The notes beneath the pieces were generated by a model. That model ran no database searches, was not told the DNA's origin, and worked only from the letters and a program-made list of their open reading frames with translations. The translations under genes and the position numbers were made by a program. A stretch of 64,000 nt of DNA from Austwickia sp. TVS 96-490-7B (GTDB lineage: Bacteria > Actinomycetota > Actinomycetes > Actinomycetales > Dermatophilaceae): the NCBI RefSeq assembly GCF_019331795.1, contig NZ_JAHPZL010000003.1, positions 212,367 to 276,366 on the forward strand, written 5' to 3'. Position 1 is the first letter of the stretch. Each line of letters starts with the position of its first letter. Positions 8,894 to 17,474 of the stretch are shown here, piece by piece.

Positions 8894-9743
8894 CCAGGAC
8901 TGTCGTCACGGCACGGCGCCGATCCAATCAACCCGGCCCGCGCTGTGACGACAGCTCGACAGATACCTGACGGTGACACCACCTTTGTAGAGCTGTGATG
9001 ACGCACCCATTAATGGAGCTCACACATTGTCTTCATCATGTCTTGGGCGACAACGCGCCCGAGGCATGATTCCCACTCCAGGTGGGGGCAACGATGAGCG
9101 AGTCTGGTGCCACCCGCGGACCCTGGCCTGGCCCTGGCGGCATGTATGTGTGCTGGCCCACATGTCTTTGATCAAGTGTCATATGGCTGGGCGATAGCTT
9201 TACTTTCTTGGGCACTGGGATGTCTATTTATGCCGAATCGACGAAAGCGCAGTAGCAGACCAGCCCAGCAGGTCCACGTTCAGTCCATATGCCCCGAACA
9301 CCCAGCCAGCTGCTGCCACTGCTAAGTCAGCCGCACATTCTCCGTGCAGGTCGGTTTTGTTGCAGCAATTTCCGCTATTCCCAGACTCGCACTCCCCCGA
9401 GGTAAGCCGGTGGGGCGGTAGAAATTAGGAGCCCATCAACACACCCACATCACTAGCCAAACCAGCCTTCGCGCCGAGCCGATCAGTCAAGATCCACACC
9501 TATCCCTTAGCCACTTCTGCCACATAGGCCACAAATGACACTTGCATATCATCGCCTATCGGGTCATCGTGGCAGATCCTTAGATCACTTAGCCCCGTAC
9601 TGACCAATTCGTCGTTAAACTCACTGTCCAAGACATCGCTGCAGTCCGCGCTAAATAGCCATGCTCAGCGCATTGTGTCATGTGCGGAAAACGACCGTTT
9701 CGCCACCGCCACCGCCACCGATCCAGGAAGGGACCCTGCTTCC
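8894..9743. other. Long noncoding stretch upstream of the glycosyltransferase island
   Basis: About 850 bases without a convincing gene; the short ORFs here show no family features. Composition is visibly richer in A+T than the flanks, like the glycosyltransferase genes that follow. Apart from the inverted repeat at 8901-8953 no repeat or RNA gene is recognised. It probably contains the promoter for the genes starting at 9744. Confidence 0.5.
8901..8953 (+). terminator. Inverted repeat after the secreted-protein gene, possible terminator
   Basis: A perfect 9-base inverted repeat, TGTCGTCAC at 8901-8909 and GTGACGACA at 8945-8953, with a 35-base GC-rich loop, beginning 8 bases after the stop codon at 8893. 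There is no T-run, so an intrinsic terminator is possible but not certain. Confidence 0.4.
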
Positions 9744-10697
9744 ATGGCGCATGACCCCTTAGTAACCATTGCCATTCCGGCCTATCAGGCAGAGCGCACT
9801 GTAGGAGGTGCCATCAGTTCCGCGCTCACCCAGATATATCCTCACAAAGAGATTATCGTCTGCGACGATGGCTCCACAGATAGCACATCAGCAATCGCCC
9901 ACGCCTACGGCTCCCAGGTCACTGTGGTCAACCAAGATAATGCGGGCGTCGCAGCAGCGCGAAATGCAGCGATCAACGCTGGAAGAGGCGATCTGATCGT
10001 CCCCCTTGACGCTGATGACCTCTGGTTTCCCCGCTATGTAAGCCAGCTGGTCGATATGTGGAAGAAAAATGGTGGTGGTCGACGACTCATTGCTTCCACC
10101 GCTTTTTTTCTCACTGATGCTGGTATCAACACACGTCGTCGGATCATCACCAAAAAAATACCCCGTCATCAGTTACGTAAACGCGCCCTCGAAGGGCCAT
10201 TCATGCCGATCTTTGCACTGTACCCACGGGCACTTCATGATGAGCTGGGCGGCTTCGACACTACATTGCGCACCGCGGAGGACTACGACTTCTGGCTCCG
10301 GGCCGTTTTTCATGAATGGCACGTTGACTTCCAGCTTGAACCCCATGCCTGCTACCGACGTGCGGGCCATTCTTTGTCAAGCAATATCACCCAGATGATG
10401 CACGACGAACAAGGCGTACTCAAGAGACTTCTTCACGATCCACTGATTCGTTTAACTGACGAGGAGCGAGCTTATATCAACGCACGATTAGCAACTGAGC
10501 AACCATTAAAACTCATTCAACGCGGGGAACAAGCCGTCAAGGAGGGGCGCCGGATAGACGCAGCGCAGGCATTCCAAGAAGCAGCACACATCTGGCCGAG
10601 TCACACTGGCTTACGACGGAAAGCCTGGCTACTTCAGATCCCCGGCAGCACCCAGGTGCTCTCCCGATTGCAAGACCGCCGACATAGGGAAACCTGA
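9744..10697 (+). CDS. Family 2 glycosyltransferase
   Basis: 317 residues with a GT-A fold: PLVTIAIPAYQAERTV, EIIVCDDGSTDST, NAGVAAARNAAI, the metal-binding LDADDLWFP and the later TAEDYDFWLRAV. It transfers a sugar from a nucleotide donor onto a lipid-linked or polysaccharide acceptor on the cytoplasmic side. ATG 9744 is preferred over the upstream GTG at 9675 because AGGAAGGGA lies 9 bases before it and homology begins there. Codon use is A+T-richer than in neighbours. First of three adjacent glycosyltransferase genes. Confidence 0.85.
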   Translation: MAHDPLVTIAIPAYQAERTVGGAISSALTQIYPHKEIIVCDDGSTDSTSAIAHAYGSQVTVVNQDNAGVAAARNAAINAGRGDLIVPLDADDLWFPRYVSQLVDMWKKNGGGRRLIASTAFFLTDAGINTRRRIITKKIPRHQLRKRALEGPFMPIFALYPRALHDELGGFDTTLRTAEDYDFWLRAVFHEWHVDFQLEPHACYRRAGHSLSSNITQMMHDEQGVLKRLLHDPLIRLTDEERAYINARLATEQPLKLIQRGEQAVKEGRRIDAAQAFQEAAHIWPSHTGLRRKAWLLQIPGSTQVLSRLQDRRHRET

Positions 10698-10736
10698 TCA
10701 GCCATCACCACATCCCCTACCCGCTGAGGTGCCCCT

Positions 10737-11672
10737 ATGAAACAGACTGATAGTGACACCAGTGTCCGCCTTCCAGCCCCACTCGTCAGTGTCATTATTC
10801 CTACCTATCAACGCGCAGACCGCATCTACCAAACCGTGATGAGCGCCCTCCAACAGACCTTCACCGATGTAGAGGTCATCGTGATTGACGACGCCAGCAC
10901 TGATCACACTGTTGACGTCATCCAGGGCATCGACGATTCCCGGCTGCGACTCATTGTGCACCAGATTAATCGGGGCGGTAACGCGGCGCGACAAAGTGGT
11001 ATCGACGCAGCCAAGGGGACGTGGGTCGCTTTTTTAGATAGTGATGATCTCTGGGAACCAGACAAATTATCGAAACAGTTGACACGCTTGAAAGAAGCCG
11101 GACCACAATACCATTTCTGTTATACCTGGTTTGATCTGCAACTAGATGATGGCAGCGTGCTTCCTGCGCAGAAAGTGGCCATCGAAGGTATGGGGCGGCC
11201 TGAACTTCTCGGAGTGCACCTCATCGGCACATTTTCAACCATGATGATCTCTCGAGAAACACTTCACCAGGCAGGTGGACTTGACCCGACCTTACCTTCG
11301 TGTCAGGACTGGGACCTGATCCTTCGCGTCAGCCCTATGACCGGAATTTGTGTCGTCCCAGAAGTTTTGACACATTATTGGCACGGAGATGGGGAACGAA
11401 TCAGCACACGATCTTCGTCGGTCGTGGAGGGACATTACCGCATTTATCAGAAGCTACGGCGTCACTATCCAGAGCTACCGGCTGCACACGTCGAATCTTC
11501 CCAAAGATACATTATGGGAGTCCTGGCCCATCATGGAGCAACACGTCAATTGCTGGAAATCATCAAGGAAATTTATCCGCGCCTCCTCTCGAGGGGCAAC
11601 CTCACATTCACCGCGCGGATGGTTGGCCGTTCGATACGTCGCCAGATCAGTCGGGTAGGCACCCATGCCTGA
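10737..11672 (+). CDS. Family 2 glycosyltransferase
   Basis: 311 residues. Motifs: PLVSVIIPTYQRADRI, VEVIVIDDASTDHTVD, NRGGNAARQSGIDAA, FLDSDDLWEPDKL and CQDWDLILRV, typical of GT2 enzymes such as EpsE-like transferases. GAGGTG lies just upstream of the ATG, and the end overlaps the next gene by 8 bases, so the three genes are one operon. The donor and acceptor cannot be told. A+T-rich codon use as in both neighbours. Confidence 0.88.
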   Translation: MKQTDSDTSVRLPAPLVSVIIPTYQRADRIYQTVMSALQQTFTDVEVIVIDDASTDHTVDVIQGIDDSRLRLIVHQINRGGNAARQSGIDAAKGTWVAFLDSDDLWEPDKLSKQLTRLKEAGPQYHFCYTWFDLQLDDGSVLPAQKVAIEGMGRPELLGVHLIGTFSTMMISRETLHQAGGLDPTLPSCQDWDLILRVSPMTGICVVPEVLTHYWHGDGERISTRSSSVVEGHYRIYQKLRRHYPELPAAHVESSQRYIMGVLAHHGATRQLLEIIKEIYPRLLSRGNLTFTARMVGRSIRRQISRVGTHA

Positions 11673-13569
11673 CGTTGTGGTAGGAATTCCTACCTATCAT
11701 CGACCAGAGGGACTCCGCAGGTTGCTGCGCTCGTTGCGACCTGAAATTCACGGGCGCGCCGCGGTCATCATCGCAGACAACGGATGCCGCACTGACACGA
11801 CTGCTATCGCTGACAGCGAGCTGAGCAGCATTCCTCACCTGGTGATCCCAGTCCCCCAATCTGGGGTGTCTCAGGCCCGTAATGCCCTGATTGACACCGC
11901 CATTTCTCGCTTCCCCCAGTGGCAGTGGTTGATGATGCTGGATGACGATGGATGGGTGACTCCAGGGTGGTTGGATCATCTACTCAAGGCAGGACTCACC
12001 TATAATGCTGATCTCATAGGTGGAGTCGTAGACCAGCGTCTTTCTCAGCATCCTTCGCGCATCGTTCGAAATAGCCCAGCCGCCGAGATGAGCCCTTTCC
12101 CTACTGGACTGGTGCCACACCTGGCTGGCGCGCAGAATATCGGCATCCGTAGACGGATAGTTGATGATTTGCCAGCCCCTTGGTTTGACCCAAAGCTAGG
12201 TCAAATTGGCAGTGAAGACACCGACTTCTTCACCCGAGTCAGCCTGCATGGGGGAATCTTGGCGTGGTCTGCAGAAGCCGTCGTGGTAGAGCCAGTTCCC
12301 ACGGCTCGATTATCGCCGAAGATGCTGCTCAAGCGGGCATACCACGCCAATACAGTCAACGCCCACGTAGCCTTAAAACACCACGATCCTCAGGCAGTCC
12401 GCCACCAGATACTGTCGCTATTTCCTCATCTAGGTCGAAACGTGATCGCATCAGTGATACGACGAGATCCGGATAGGTTAATCCGCACAGGCTTTGCGGC
12501 GACGGGCTTGGCCGGTCGCATTAATGGATATTTAGAAGCCCGCATAGGAGCCAGATTTGCCTGGGCACAACGTCATTCCTCACGACACCGGACCTGGATT
12601 CGCCATCAGGAAGCCGCACCCCTGCCCCAGAATGCGGCCTCTGCGCGACAGATTCCACCGATGATGATTCGGCACAGTGCACCACCCCGTTATCTAAATC
12701 GCCTCTATCAGCGAGCTCGATCCGTATCTCATCAACTTGCTGGCCCACGCCACGCAGAACGAGTTCTTCGCGAGAGATTTCGGGCTTATTATGATCGAGA
12801 TCTTGATGTCGACCACGCAAAGCTTTTCACCGAGAAACTGTTTCGCCGGATGATTCTTATGGCGCGCCGCCGTGACACCGGATGGCTACCTTACATCGAC
12901 ACCTTAGCGTTACGAGATCATGTCACCGCCACAGTCGGCGCTGGCTACGCCTTACCCGTGCTCTGGCGAGGCACCCGTGCCGATGATATTCCCTTTGAAA
13001 CGTTACCTCGGCCGTGTGTCCTAAAGTCCACTCAAGGCTGCGGTCAACATTTCGTCTTGGACGGATCAGAGGATCCGCAAGCAGTGGTATCCCTTGCGCA
13101 CGGGTGGTCCGGTCAGAGCCCCCAAAGGGAAAACTTAGAATTTTATTACTACGACATCCCACGGATGCTCTACATTGAACCTTTCCTCAATGATGGATTC
13201 GACGACGGCCCCTTAGGTTATTATTTTTACACTTTTAACGGAAAAGTGACTGCGATTCAGATTGGCGGCCGCTTAGGAGATGTCGGCATTTTCTATGATG
13301 TGCACTGGGAAAAGCTTCCCTTCCTGGTGCGATCAGTATGCCGTGAATCGCACCCTCCTCGGCCTCATAAATTGGCGGAGATGATCAGCATCGCCGAAAG
13401 ACTCGGCGCAGATCACGATTTTGTGAGAGTGGATCTATATTACGTCGACGATCACATCTACGTTGGCAAGATGACGTTTATTCCAGCCAACGGATGGTTG
13501 GACTTCAACCCGGCGGAATGGGATAAAAGGTTGGGGGAATTATGGCAAGAAACCCCAGGACGCCTATGA
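11665..13569 (+). CDS. Fusion of family 2 glycosyltransferase with TupA-like ATP-grasp domain
   Basis: 634 residues. Domain 1 (about 1-300): GT2 fold with VVVGIPTYHRPEGL, IADNGCRTD, QARNALIDTA and the MLDDDGWVTPGW metal site. A linker of about 80 residues follows. Domain 2 (about 380-634): TupA-like ATP-grasp with KLFTEKLFRRMI, PCVLKSTQGCGQH, DFVRVDLYYVDDHIYVGKMTF and NPAEWDKRLGELW, features I associate with the ATPgrasp_TupA family. TupA makes teichuronopeptide by joining amino acids to a sugar acid; here the second domain may attach an amino acid to the glycan made by the first. Overlaps the previous gene by 8 bases and converges on ecm with only 11 bases between. Confidence 0.85.
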   Translation: MPDVVVGIPTYHRPEGLRRLLRSLRPEIHGRAAVIIADNGCRTDTTAIADSELSSIPHLVIPVPQSGVSQARNALIDTAISRFPQWQWLMMLDDDGWVTPGWLDHLLKAGLTYNADLIGGVVDQRLSQHPSRIVRNSPAAEMSPFPTGLVPHLAGAQNIGIRRRIVDDLPAPWFDPKLGQIGSEDTDFFTRVSLHGGILAWSAEAVVVEPVPTARLSPKMLLKRAYHANTVNAHVALKHHDPQAVRHQILSLFPHLGRNVIASVIRRDPDRLIRTGFAATGLAGRINGYLEARIGARFAWAQRHSSRHRTWIRHQEAAPLPQNAASARQIPPMMIRHSAPPRYLNRLYQRARSVSHQLAGPRHAERVLRERFRAYYDRDLDVDHAKLFTEKLFRRMILMARRRDTGWLPYIDTLALRDHVTATVGAGYALPVLWRGTRADDIPFETLPRPCVLKSTQGCGQHFVLDGSEDPQAVVSLAHGWSGQSPQRENLEFYYYDIPRMLYIEPFLNDGFDDGPLGYYFYTFNGKVTAIQIGGRLGDVGIFYDVHWEKLPFLVRSVCRESHPPRPHKLAEMISIAERLGADHDFVRVDLYYVDDHIYVGKMTFIPANGWLDFNPAEWDKRLGELWQETPGRL

Positions 13570-13580
13570 CTGCACAACGG

Positions 13581-15611
13581 TTAGCTGGAAAGCCCCTGAG
13601 CGTGCCGAATCGCAGCAACAATCTGCCCCATTGATGTCGTGAGATCGTGATGTTTCGGGGTGAATACCGCCGCCACCCCGGCATTAATCAGTCGCCGAGC
13701 GTCTGCCTCCGGGATGATGCCCCCGACAAACAGCGGCACCTCACCAGCGTCAGCAGCAGCCAGCCCTTGCATGATCTGCGGGATCAGCTCCATGTGCGAC
13801 CCGGACAGGATCGACACTCCCACTGCATGGACATCTTCGGCTACCGCAGCAGCCACGATCTGCGCCGGGGTGAGTCGGATCCCCTGATAGACCACTTCAA
13901 AGCCACAGTCCCGAGCCCGGACAGCTACCTGCTCTGCTCCATTGGAATGCCCGTCCAGCCCCGGTTTGCCCACCAGCAACCGCAACCGACAGCCCATATC
14001 TGCCTCGGTACGGCGTACCAGCTCACGGACCTGAGCCAACGCGGACCCGGTCGGAGCCTCACCGACCCCGACCGAGCCGGTCACCCCGGTCGGAGCACGA
14101 AACTCCCCAAAAATCTCCCGCAACGCCTGCGCCCACTCCCCCGTGGTCACGCCAGCCCGGGCACACCGGATCGACGCTTCCATCAGATTGACATGCTCAT
14201 AGACCGCATCAGCACGTAACTGCTCCAGCGCAGCACGCACCTCGGCACGGCGTTGCGGATCCGCATCACGGGCTGCCCGCCACTGCTGCACCGCCTCGAC
14301 CGCGTGCTTCTCCACCTGCGGATCAACAGTCTGAATCGCGGTGTCCAAGTCAGCAGTGAGCGGGTTGCGCTCGGTGGTGGTGAACCGATTCACCCCGACC
14401 ACGACATCCTCTCCCGACTCGATGCGTTGCCGCCGAGCAGCATGGCTAGCGACCAACGCCTGCTTGAGGTAACCACTCTCCACCGCAGCCACCGCGCCCC
14501 CCATGTCCTCAATCCGCGCCAACTCCTGCCGTGCCCCCTCGACCAGTCGGGACACCGTCGCTTCCACCACCGGGCTGCCGGCAAATAGGTCGTCGTATTC
14601 CAACAGGTCAGATTCATAAGCGAGGACTTGCTGTGCCCGCAGACTCCACTGTTGGTCCCACGGTCGAGGCAGCCCCAACGCCTCGTTCCAGGCAGGAAGT
14701 TGCACCGCACGAGCCCGAGCTTGTTTGCTGAGGGTGACTGCCAGCATCTCCAGAACAATGCGGACCACATTGTTTTCTGGCTGTGCTTCGGTCAGACCCA
14801 GCGAGTTGACCTGGACGCCATACCGGAAGCGCCGCTGCCGAGGATCCTCGATGCCATATCGTTCCTGAGTTAAGGCATCCCACAACTGCACAAACGCCCG
14901 CATCTTGCACATTTCCTCAACAAAACGCACGCCTGCGTTGACGAAGAAACTGATGCGAGCCACGACATCGCCGAACTTCTCCGGCGGCACCTGCCCACCA
15001 TCTCGGACCGCGTCGAGGACCTGCAATGCCGTTGCCATCGCAAAAGCAATCTCTTGGACCGGAGTAGCTCCTGCTTCCTGTAAGTGGTAGCTGCAAATAT
15101 TGATCGGATTCCACTTCGGCATCCGCGCCACCGTATGGGCGATCATGTCGACAGTCAGTCGCAGGCTAGGGCCAGGAGGAAAGACATACGTTCCCCGAGA
15201 CAAATACTCCTTGATGATGTCGTTTTGGGTGGTGCCGGCCAACGCTGTGATCTGAGCTGCCGGGTCGTGACCTGCTTCGACGGCCTGTTCCTCCGCCACC
15301 ACCTCATATAACGCGAGCATCCACATCGCCGTAGCATTGATCGTCATAGACGTGTTCATCTGCGCCAGCGGAATATCTCGGAACAACGCCCGCATATCCC
15401 CCAGGTGCGCGATAGGCACCCCTACCTTCCCTACCTCCCCGCGAGACAGTTCATGGTCGGCGTCGTACCCCGTCTGGGTCGGCAGGTCAAAAGCCACTGA
15501 CAATCCAGTCTGCCCTTTCGCCAAGTTACGGCGGAAAAGGTCATTGCTCGCGGTGGCACTGGAATGCCCGGCGTAGGTCCGCATCACCCATGGCTTGTCG
15601 CGCGTATCCAT
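13581..15611 (-). CDS. ecm: Ethylmalonyl-CoA mutase (MeaA/Ecm type), B12-dependent
   Basis: 676 residues from ATG 15611 (MDTRDKPWVMRTYAGH), where family similarity begins; the frame is open 27 codons further upstream without similarity. The N-terminal barrel has KGQTGLSVAFDLPTQTGYD and MNTSMTINATAMW; the C-terminal cobalamin domain has GKPGLDGHSNGAEQ with the DxHxxG cobalt-binding His, SILSGSH and the PLFVGGIIPE glycine region. It rearranges ethylmalonyl-CoA to methylsuccinyl-CoA. Single-chain layout (both domains in one protein) and motifs match MeaA rather than the two-subunit methylmalonyl-CoA mutase. It is divergent from the adenosyltransferase gene that makes its cofactor. Confidence 0.92.
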   Translation of the reverse strand: MDTRDKPWVMRTYAGHSSATASNDLFRRNLAKGQTGLSVAFDLPTQTGYDADHELSRGEVGKVGVPIAHLGDMRALFRDIPLAQMNTSMTINATAMWMLALYEVVAEEQAVEAGHDPAAQITALAGTTQNDIIKEYLSRGTYVFPPGPSLRLTVDMIAHTVARMPKWNPINICSYHLQEAGATPVQEIAFAMATALQVLDAVRDGGQVPPEKFGDVVARISFFVNAGVRFVEEMCKMRAFVQLWDALTQERYGIEDPRQRRFRYGVQVNSLGLTEAQPENNVVRIVLEMLAVTLSKQARARAVQLPAWNEALGLPRPWDQQWSLRAQQVLAYESDLLEYDDLFAGSPVVEATVSRLVEGARQELARIEDMGGAVAAVESGYLKQALVASHAARRQRIESGEDVVVGVNRFTTTERNPLTADLDTAIQTVDPQVEKHAVEAVQQWRAARDADPQRRAEVRAALEQLRADAVYEHVNLMEASIRCARAGVTTGEWAQALREIFGEFRAPTGVTGSVGVGEAPTGSALAQVRELVRRTEADMGCRLRLLVGKPGLDGHSNGAEQVAVRARDCGFEVVYQGIRLTPAQIVAAAVAEDVHAVGVSILSGSHMELIPQIMQGLAAADAGEVPLFVGGIIPEADARRLINAGVAAVFTPKHHDLTTSMGQIVAAIRHAQGLSS

Positions 15612-15752
15612 GTCGCGAACGTAACCGGAGGCTGCAACGAGATGAGGTGACGACGACGACCACGCTCGGAGCGGACACAGCAGGTCGCTCAACGGTCGCT
15701 AGGGCGCGGAGTCCTTCCACGACCAGTGTGCTGATCTGACAGGATCAGTGCC

Positions 15753-16391
15753 ATGGTCAACATCACGCGGGTCTACACCAAGACGGGCGACGACGGAACG
15801 ACAGCACTGGGCGACTTCAGCCGCACCCGGAAGACAGACGTTCGGCTCGCGGCGTACGCCGACTGCAATGAAGCCAATGCGGCCCTGGGGATCGTCTTAA
15901 CTACTGACGGCCTGGACGACCAGGTGCGAGCCACCCTCACCCGCATTCAGAATGACCTCTTCGATGTTGGTGCTGACCTGTGCAATCCACTGGCTACCCA
16001 ATACCGGTATGAGCCGTTGCGAGTGAGAGAGGAATGGATCGCTGAGCTCGAAGAAGACTGCGACCGATTCAACGAGATGACGCCCGCGCTGCGCAGCTTC
16101 ATCCTCCCCGGCGGCAGCACCGCCTCGGCGTACCTCCATCTCGCGTGCACCATCGTGCGTCGCGCGGAACGCAGCACTTGGGCAGCCATCGAGGTCTACG
16201 GCACTGAACCCGCCACCCCAGACTCGGACCGGCCCGGTGGGATCAACCCAGCGACTGCGACCTACCTGAACCGGTTATCTGATCTGCTGTTTGTCCTCGC
16301 CAGAGTCGCCAACCTCGGGGTCGGTGATGACGTGTTGTGGCAGCCCGGTGGCGGCCGAGCAGAACGCCCCACCGGTCCTCGACCCAGCTGA
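15753..16391 (+). CDS. Cob(I)yrinic acid a,c-diamide adenosyltransferase, PduO type
   Basis: 212 residues: TRVYTKTGDDGTTALGDF (ATP-binding loop), RLAAYADCNEANAALG, and near the end TYLNRLSDLLFVLARVAN, all hallmarks of the PduO-type ATP:cob(I)alamin adenosyltransferase. It makes adenosylcobalamin, the coenzyme needed by the mutase encoded on the other strand 141 bases away. A 6-base inverted repeat (CTGATC/GATCAG, 15731-15748) spans the ribosome site AGGA. In mycobacteria a PduO-type gene also follows the atpC-DUF2550 pair, so the position is ancestral. Confidence 0.93.
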   Translation: MVNITRVYTKTGDDGTTALGDFSRTRKTDVRLAAYADCNEANAALGIVLTTDGLDDQVRATLTRIQNDLFDVGADLCNPLATQYRYEPLRVREEWIAELEEDCDRFNEMTPALRSFILPGGSTASAYLHLACTIVRRAERSTWAAIEVYGTEPATPDSDRPGGINPATATYLNRLSDLLFVLARVANLGVGDDVLWQPGGGRAERPTGPRPS

Positions 16392-16464
16392 TCCAGCCCG
16401 CAGCAGCATGAAGCAAAACCACGGTCAGCTGCCCCAAAGACAGCAGGCCACCGGAGCCAGGAGG

Positions 16465-16908
16465 TCACCAGTCGACCGGAAGCCGCCGAGGCGGACCGGC
16501 TTCCACCCAGGACCGCAACGCCGTATAAGACTCTTGCCCCAAACCCAGCTCCGCCTCCGTGGGAGTGCTGCCATGCGCCCGGCCGGAAAGCGCGGTGCGC
16601 ACTGCAGTGGGGTCCAAGCTCTGATCGGCCTCAAGTTGCCGGATCCCCCCAAGCTCCAGCCCTTCACGGTCCCAGGCGTAGGTCGCGCTCAGCCAGATGC
16701 CCAGTAATGGCATCCAGGACAACCTGGTGTCATCGAACCGAAGCAGACCTGCGCGCCACCGTGGCTTGTCATCGGTGCGGACCGAACACAACAACAGGTC
16801 GCCCCCTCGAGCAAGCAACCGTCGACGGACCGCGATAAAAATCAGCGTCAGGACCGCCACCGCTAGACAGGCGCCGACCACGACCTCGGCCGTGTTCAGC
16901 ACCTCCAT
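16465..16908 (-). CDS. DUF2550 membrane-anchored protein
   Basis: 147 residues. One N-terminal membrane segment (VVVGACLAVAVLTLIFIAV, about 9-27) is followed by a soluble domain with WRAGLLRFDDTRLSWMPLLG and LELGGIRQLEADQSLDP. This is the actinobacterial DUF2550 family, which characteristically sits directly after atpC; here it begins 4 bases after the atpC stop. Function unknown. Confidence 0.85.
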   Translation of the reverse strand: MEVLNTAEVVVGACLAVAVLTLIFIAVRRRLLARGGDLLLCSVRTDDKPRWRAGLLRFDDTRLSWMPLLGIWLSATYAWDREGLELGGIRQLEADQSLDPTAVRTALSGRAHGSTPTEAELGLGQESYTALRSWVEAGPPRRLPVDW

Positions 16909-16912
16909 GGGG

Positions 16913-17179
16913 TCACGCCTTCGTCGAGGCAGTCACCGTCTCGGCGACGATCCGCACGATGTTGTCATCCACGGAGAGGAATCCGCTATCAATATGGACC
17001 TGATGGGGACCGTCGGCGCCATGGATGCGCACCTCGCCATCGGCTAGCACCGTCAGAAGTGGCGCGTGACCGGGCAGAACCCCCAGATCCCCTTCAATGC
17101 CGCGGGCGCTCACCGAGGAGGCTTCCCCCTCCCAGACCTTCCGGTCGGCGGCAACGAGTTCGACGTGCAGAAATGCCAC
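16913..17179 (-). CDS. atpC: ATP synthase epsilon subunit, short form
   Basis: 88 residues: FLHVELVAADRKVWEGEAS, RGIEGDLGVLPGHAPLLTVL and IHGADGPHQVHIDSGFLSV cover the complete N-terminal beta-barrel that binds gamma and the c-ring. The C-terminal helical hairpin, which inhibits ATPase activity in E. coli, is missing, as I recall for several Micrococcales. GGAGG lies 6 bases before the ATG. It is separated from the rest of the ATP synthase operon (atpD at 31780-33240) by about 14.6 kb of polysaccharide genes, so it must be transcribed from its own promoter. Confidence 0.95.
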   Translation of the reverse strand: MAFLHVELVAADRKVWEGEASSVSARGIEGDLGVLPGHAPLLTVLADGEVRIHGADGPHQVHIDSGFLSVDDNIVRIVAETVTASTKA

Positions 17180-17212
17180 GGTAAGCCTCCGAGGTAGCTG
17201 ATCGGTAGGGGA

Positions 17213-17218
17213 AGTGTA
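17213..17218 (-). promoter_or_regulatory. Candidate -10 element for atpC-DUF2550
   Basis: On the minus strand TACACT fits a -10 hexamer about 33 bases upstream of the atpC start; no good -35 is seen. The divergent region 17180-17474 between atpC and the acetyltransferase gene must hold promoters in both directions because atpC is no longer downstream of atpD. Confidence 0.3.
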
Positions 17219-17474
17219 TCCGAGCCGTGTGGACGTCGGTCCGTCCGTGTCGGCCGGACCTCCCCCAGGGTCGTCCGGGAGCCGTGATCGGTCCTTGTTT
17301 TCCCGTCGGTCGCAATGGTCACGTCAAGAACCCCCTTTCCTCCGGTGCGCGCTGCTAGCGTGCGTCCTGCCGCGAGCGTCAGCGTCCCTCGGGGGTGGGC
17401 CTGACATGGGGATTCGATCACCGGGTACAGCGTGGGTGTGTGCGCTGAACCCTCAGCCGAAGGAGCCGAACTCG

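Noticed and set aside
9107..9325. 72-residue plus-strand ORF in the noncoding stretch
   Set aside because: No ribosome site, no family features, and composition unlike the neighbouring genes.
9414..9425. GGCGGTAGAAAT resembles the ops element of RfaH-controlled polysaccharide operons
   Set aside because: The last bases deviate from the ops consensus, the usual upstream JUMPstart context is absent, and RfaH is a proteobacterial factor; likely chance.
15731..15748. Inverted repeat over the ribosome site of the adenosyltransferase as a B12 riboswitch
   Set aside because: The leader is far too short for a cobalamin riboswitch and no B12-box is visible.
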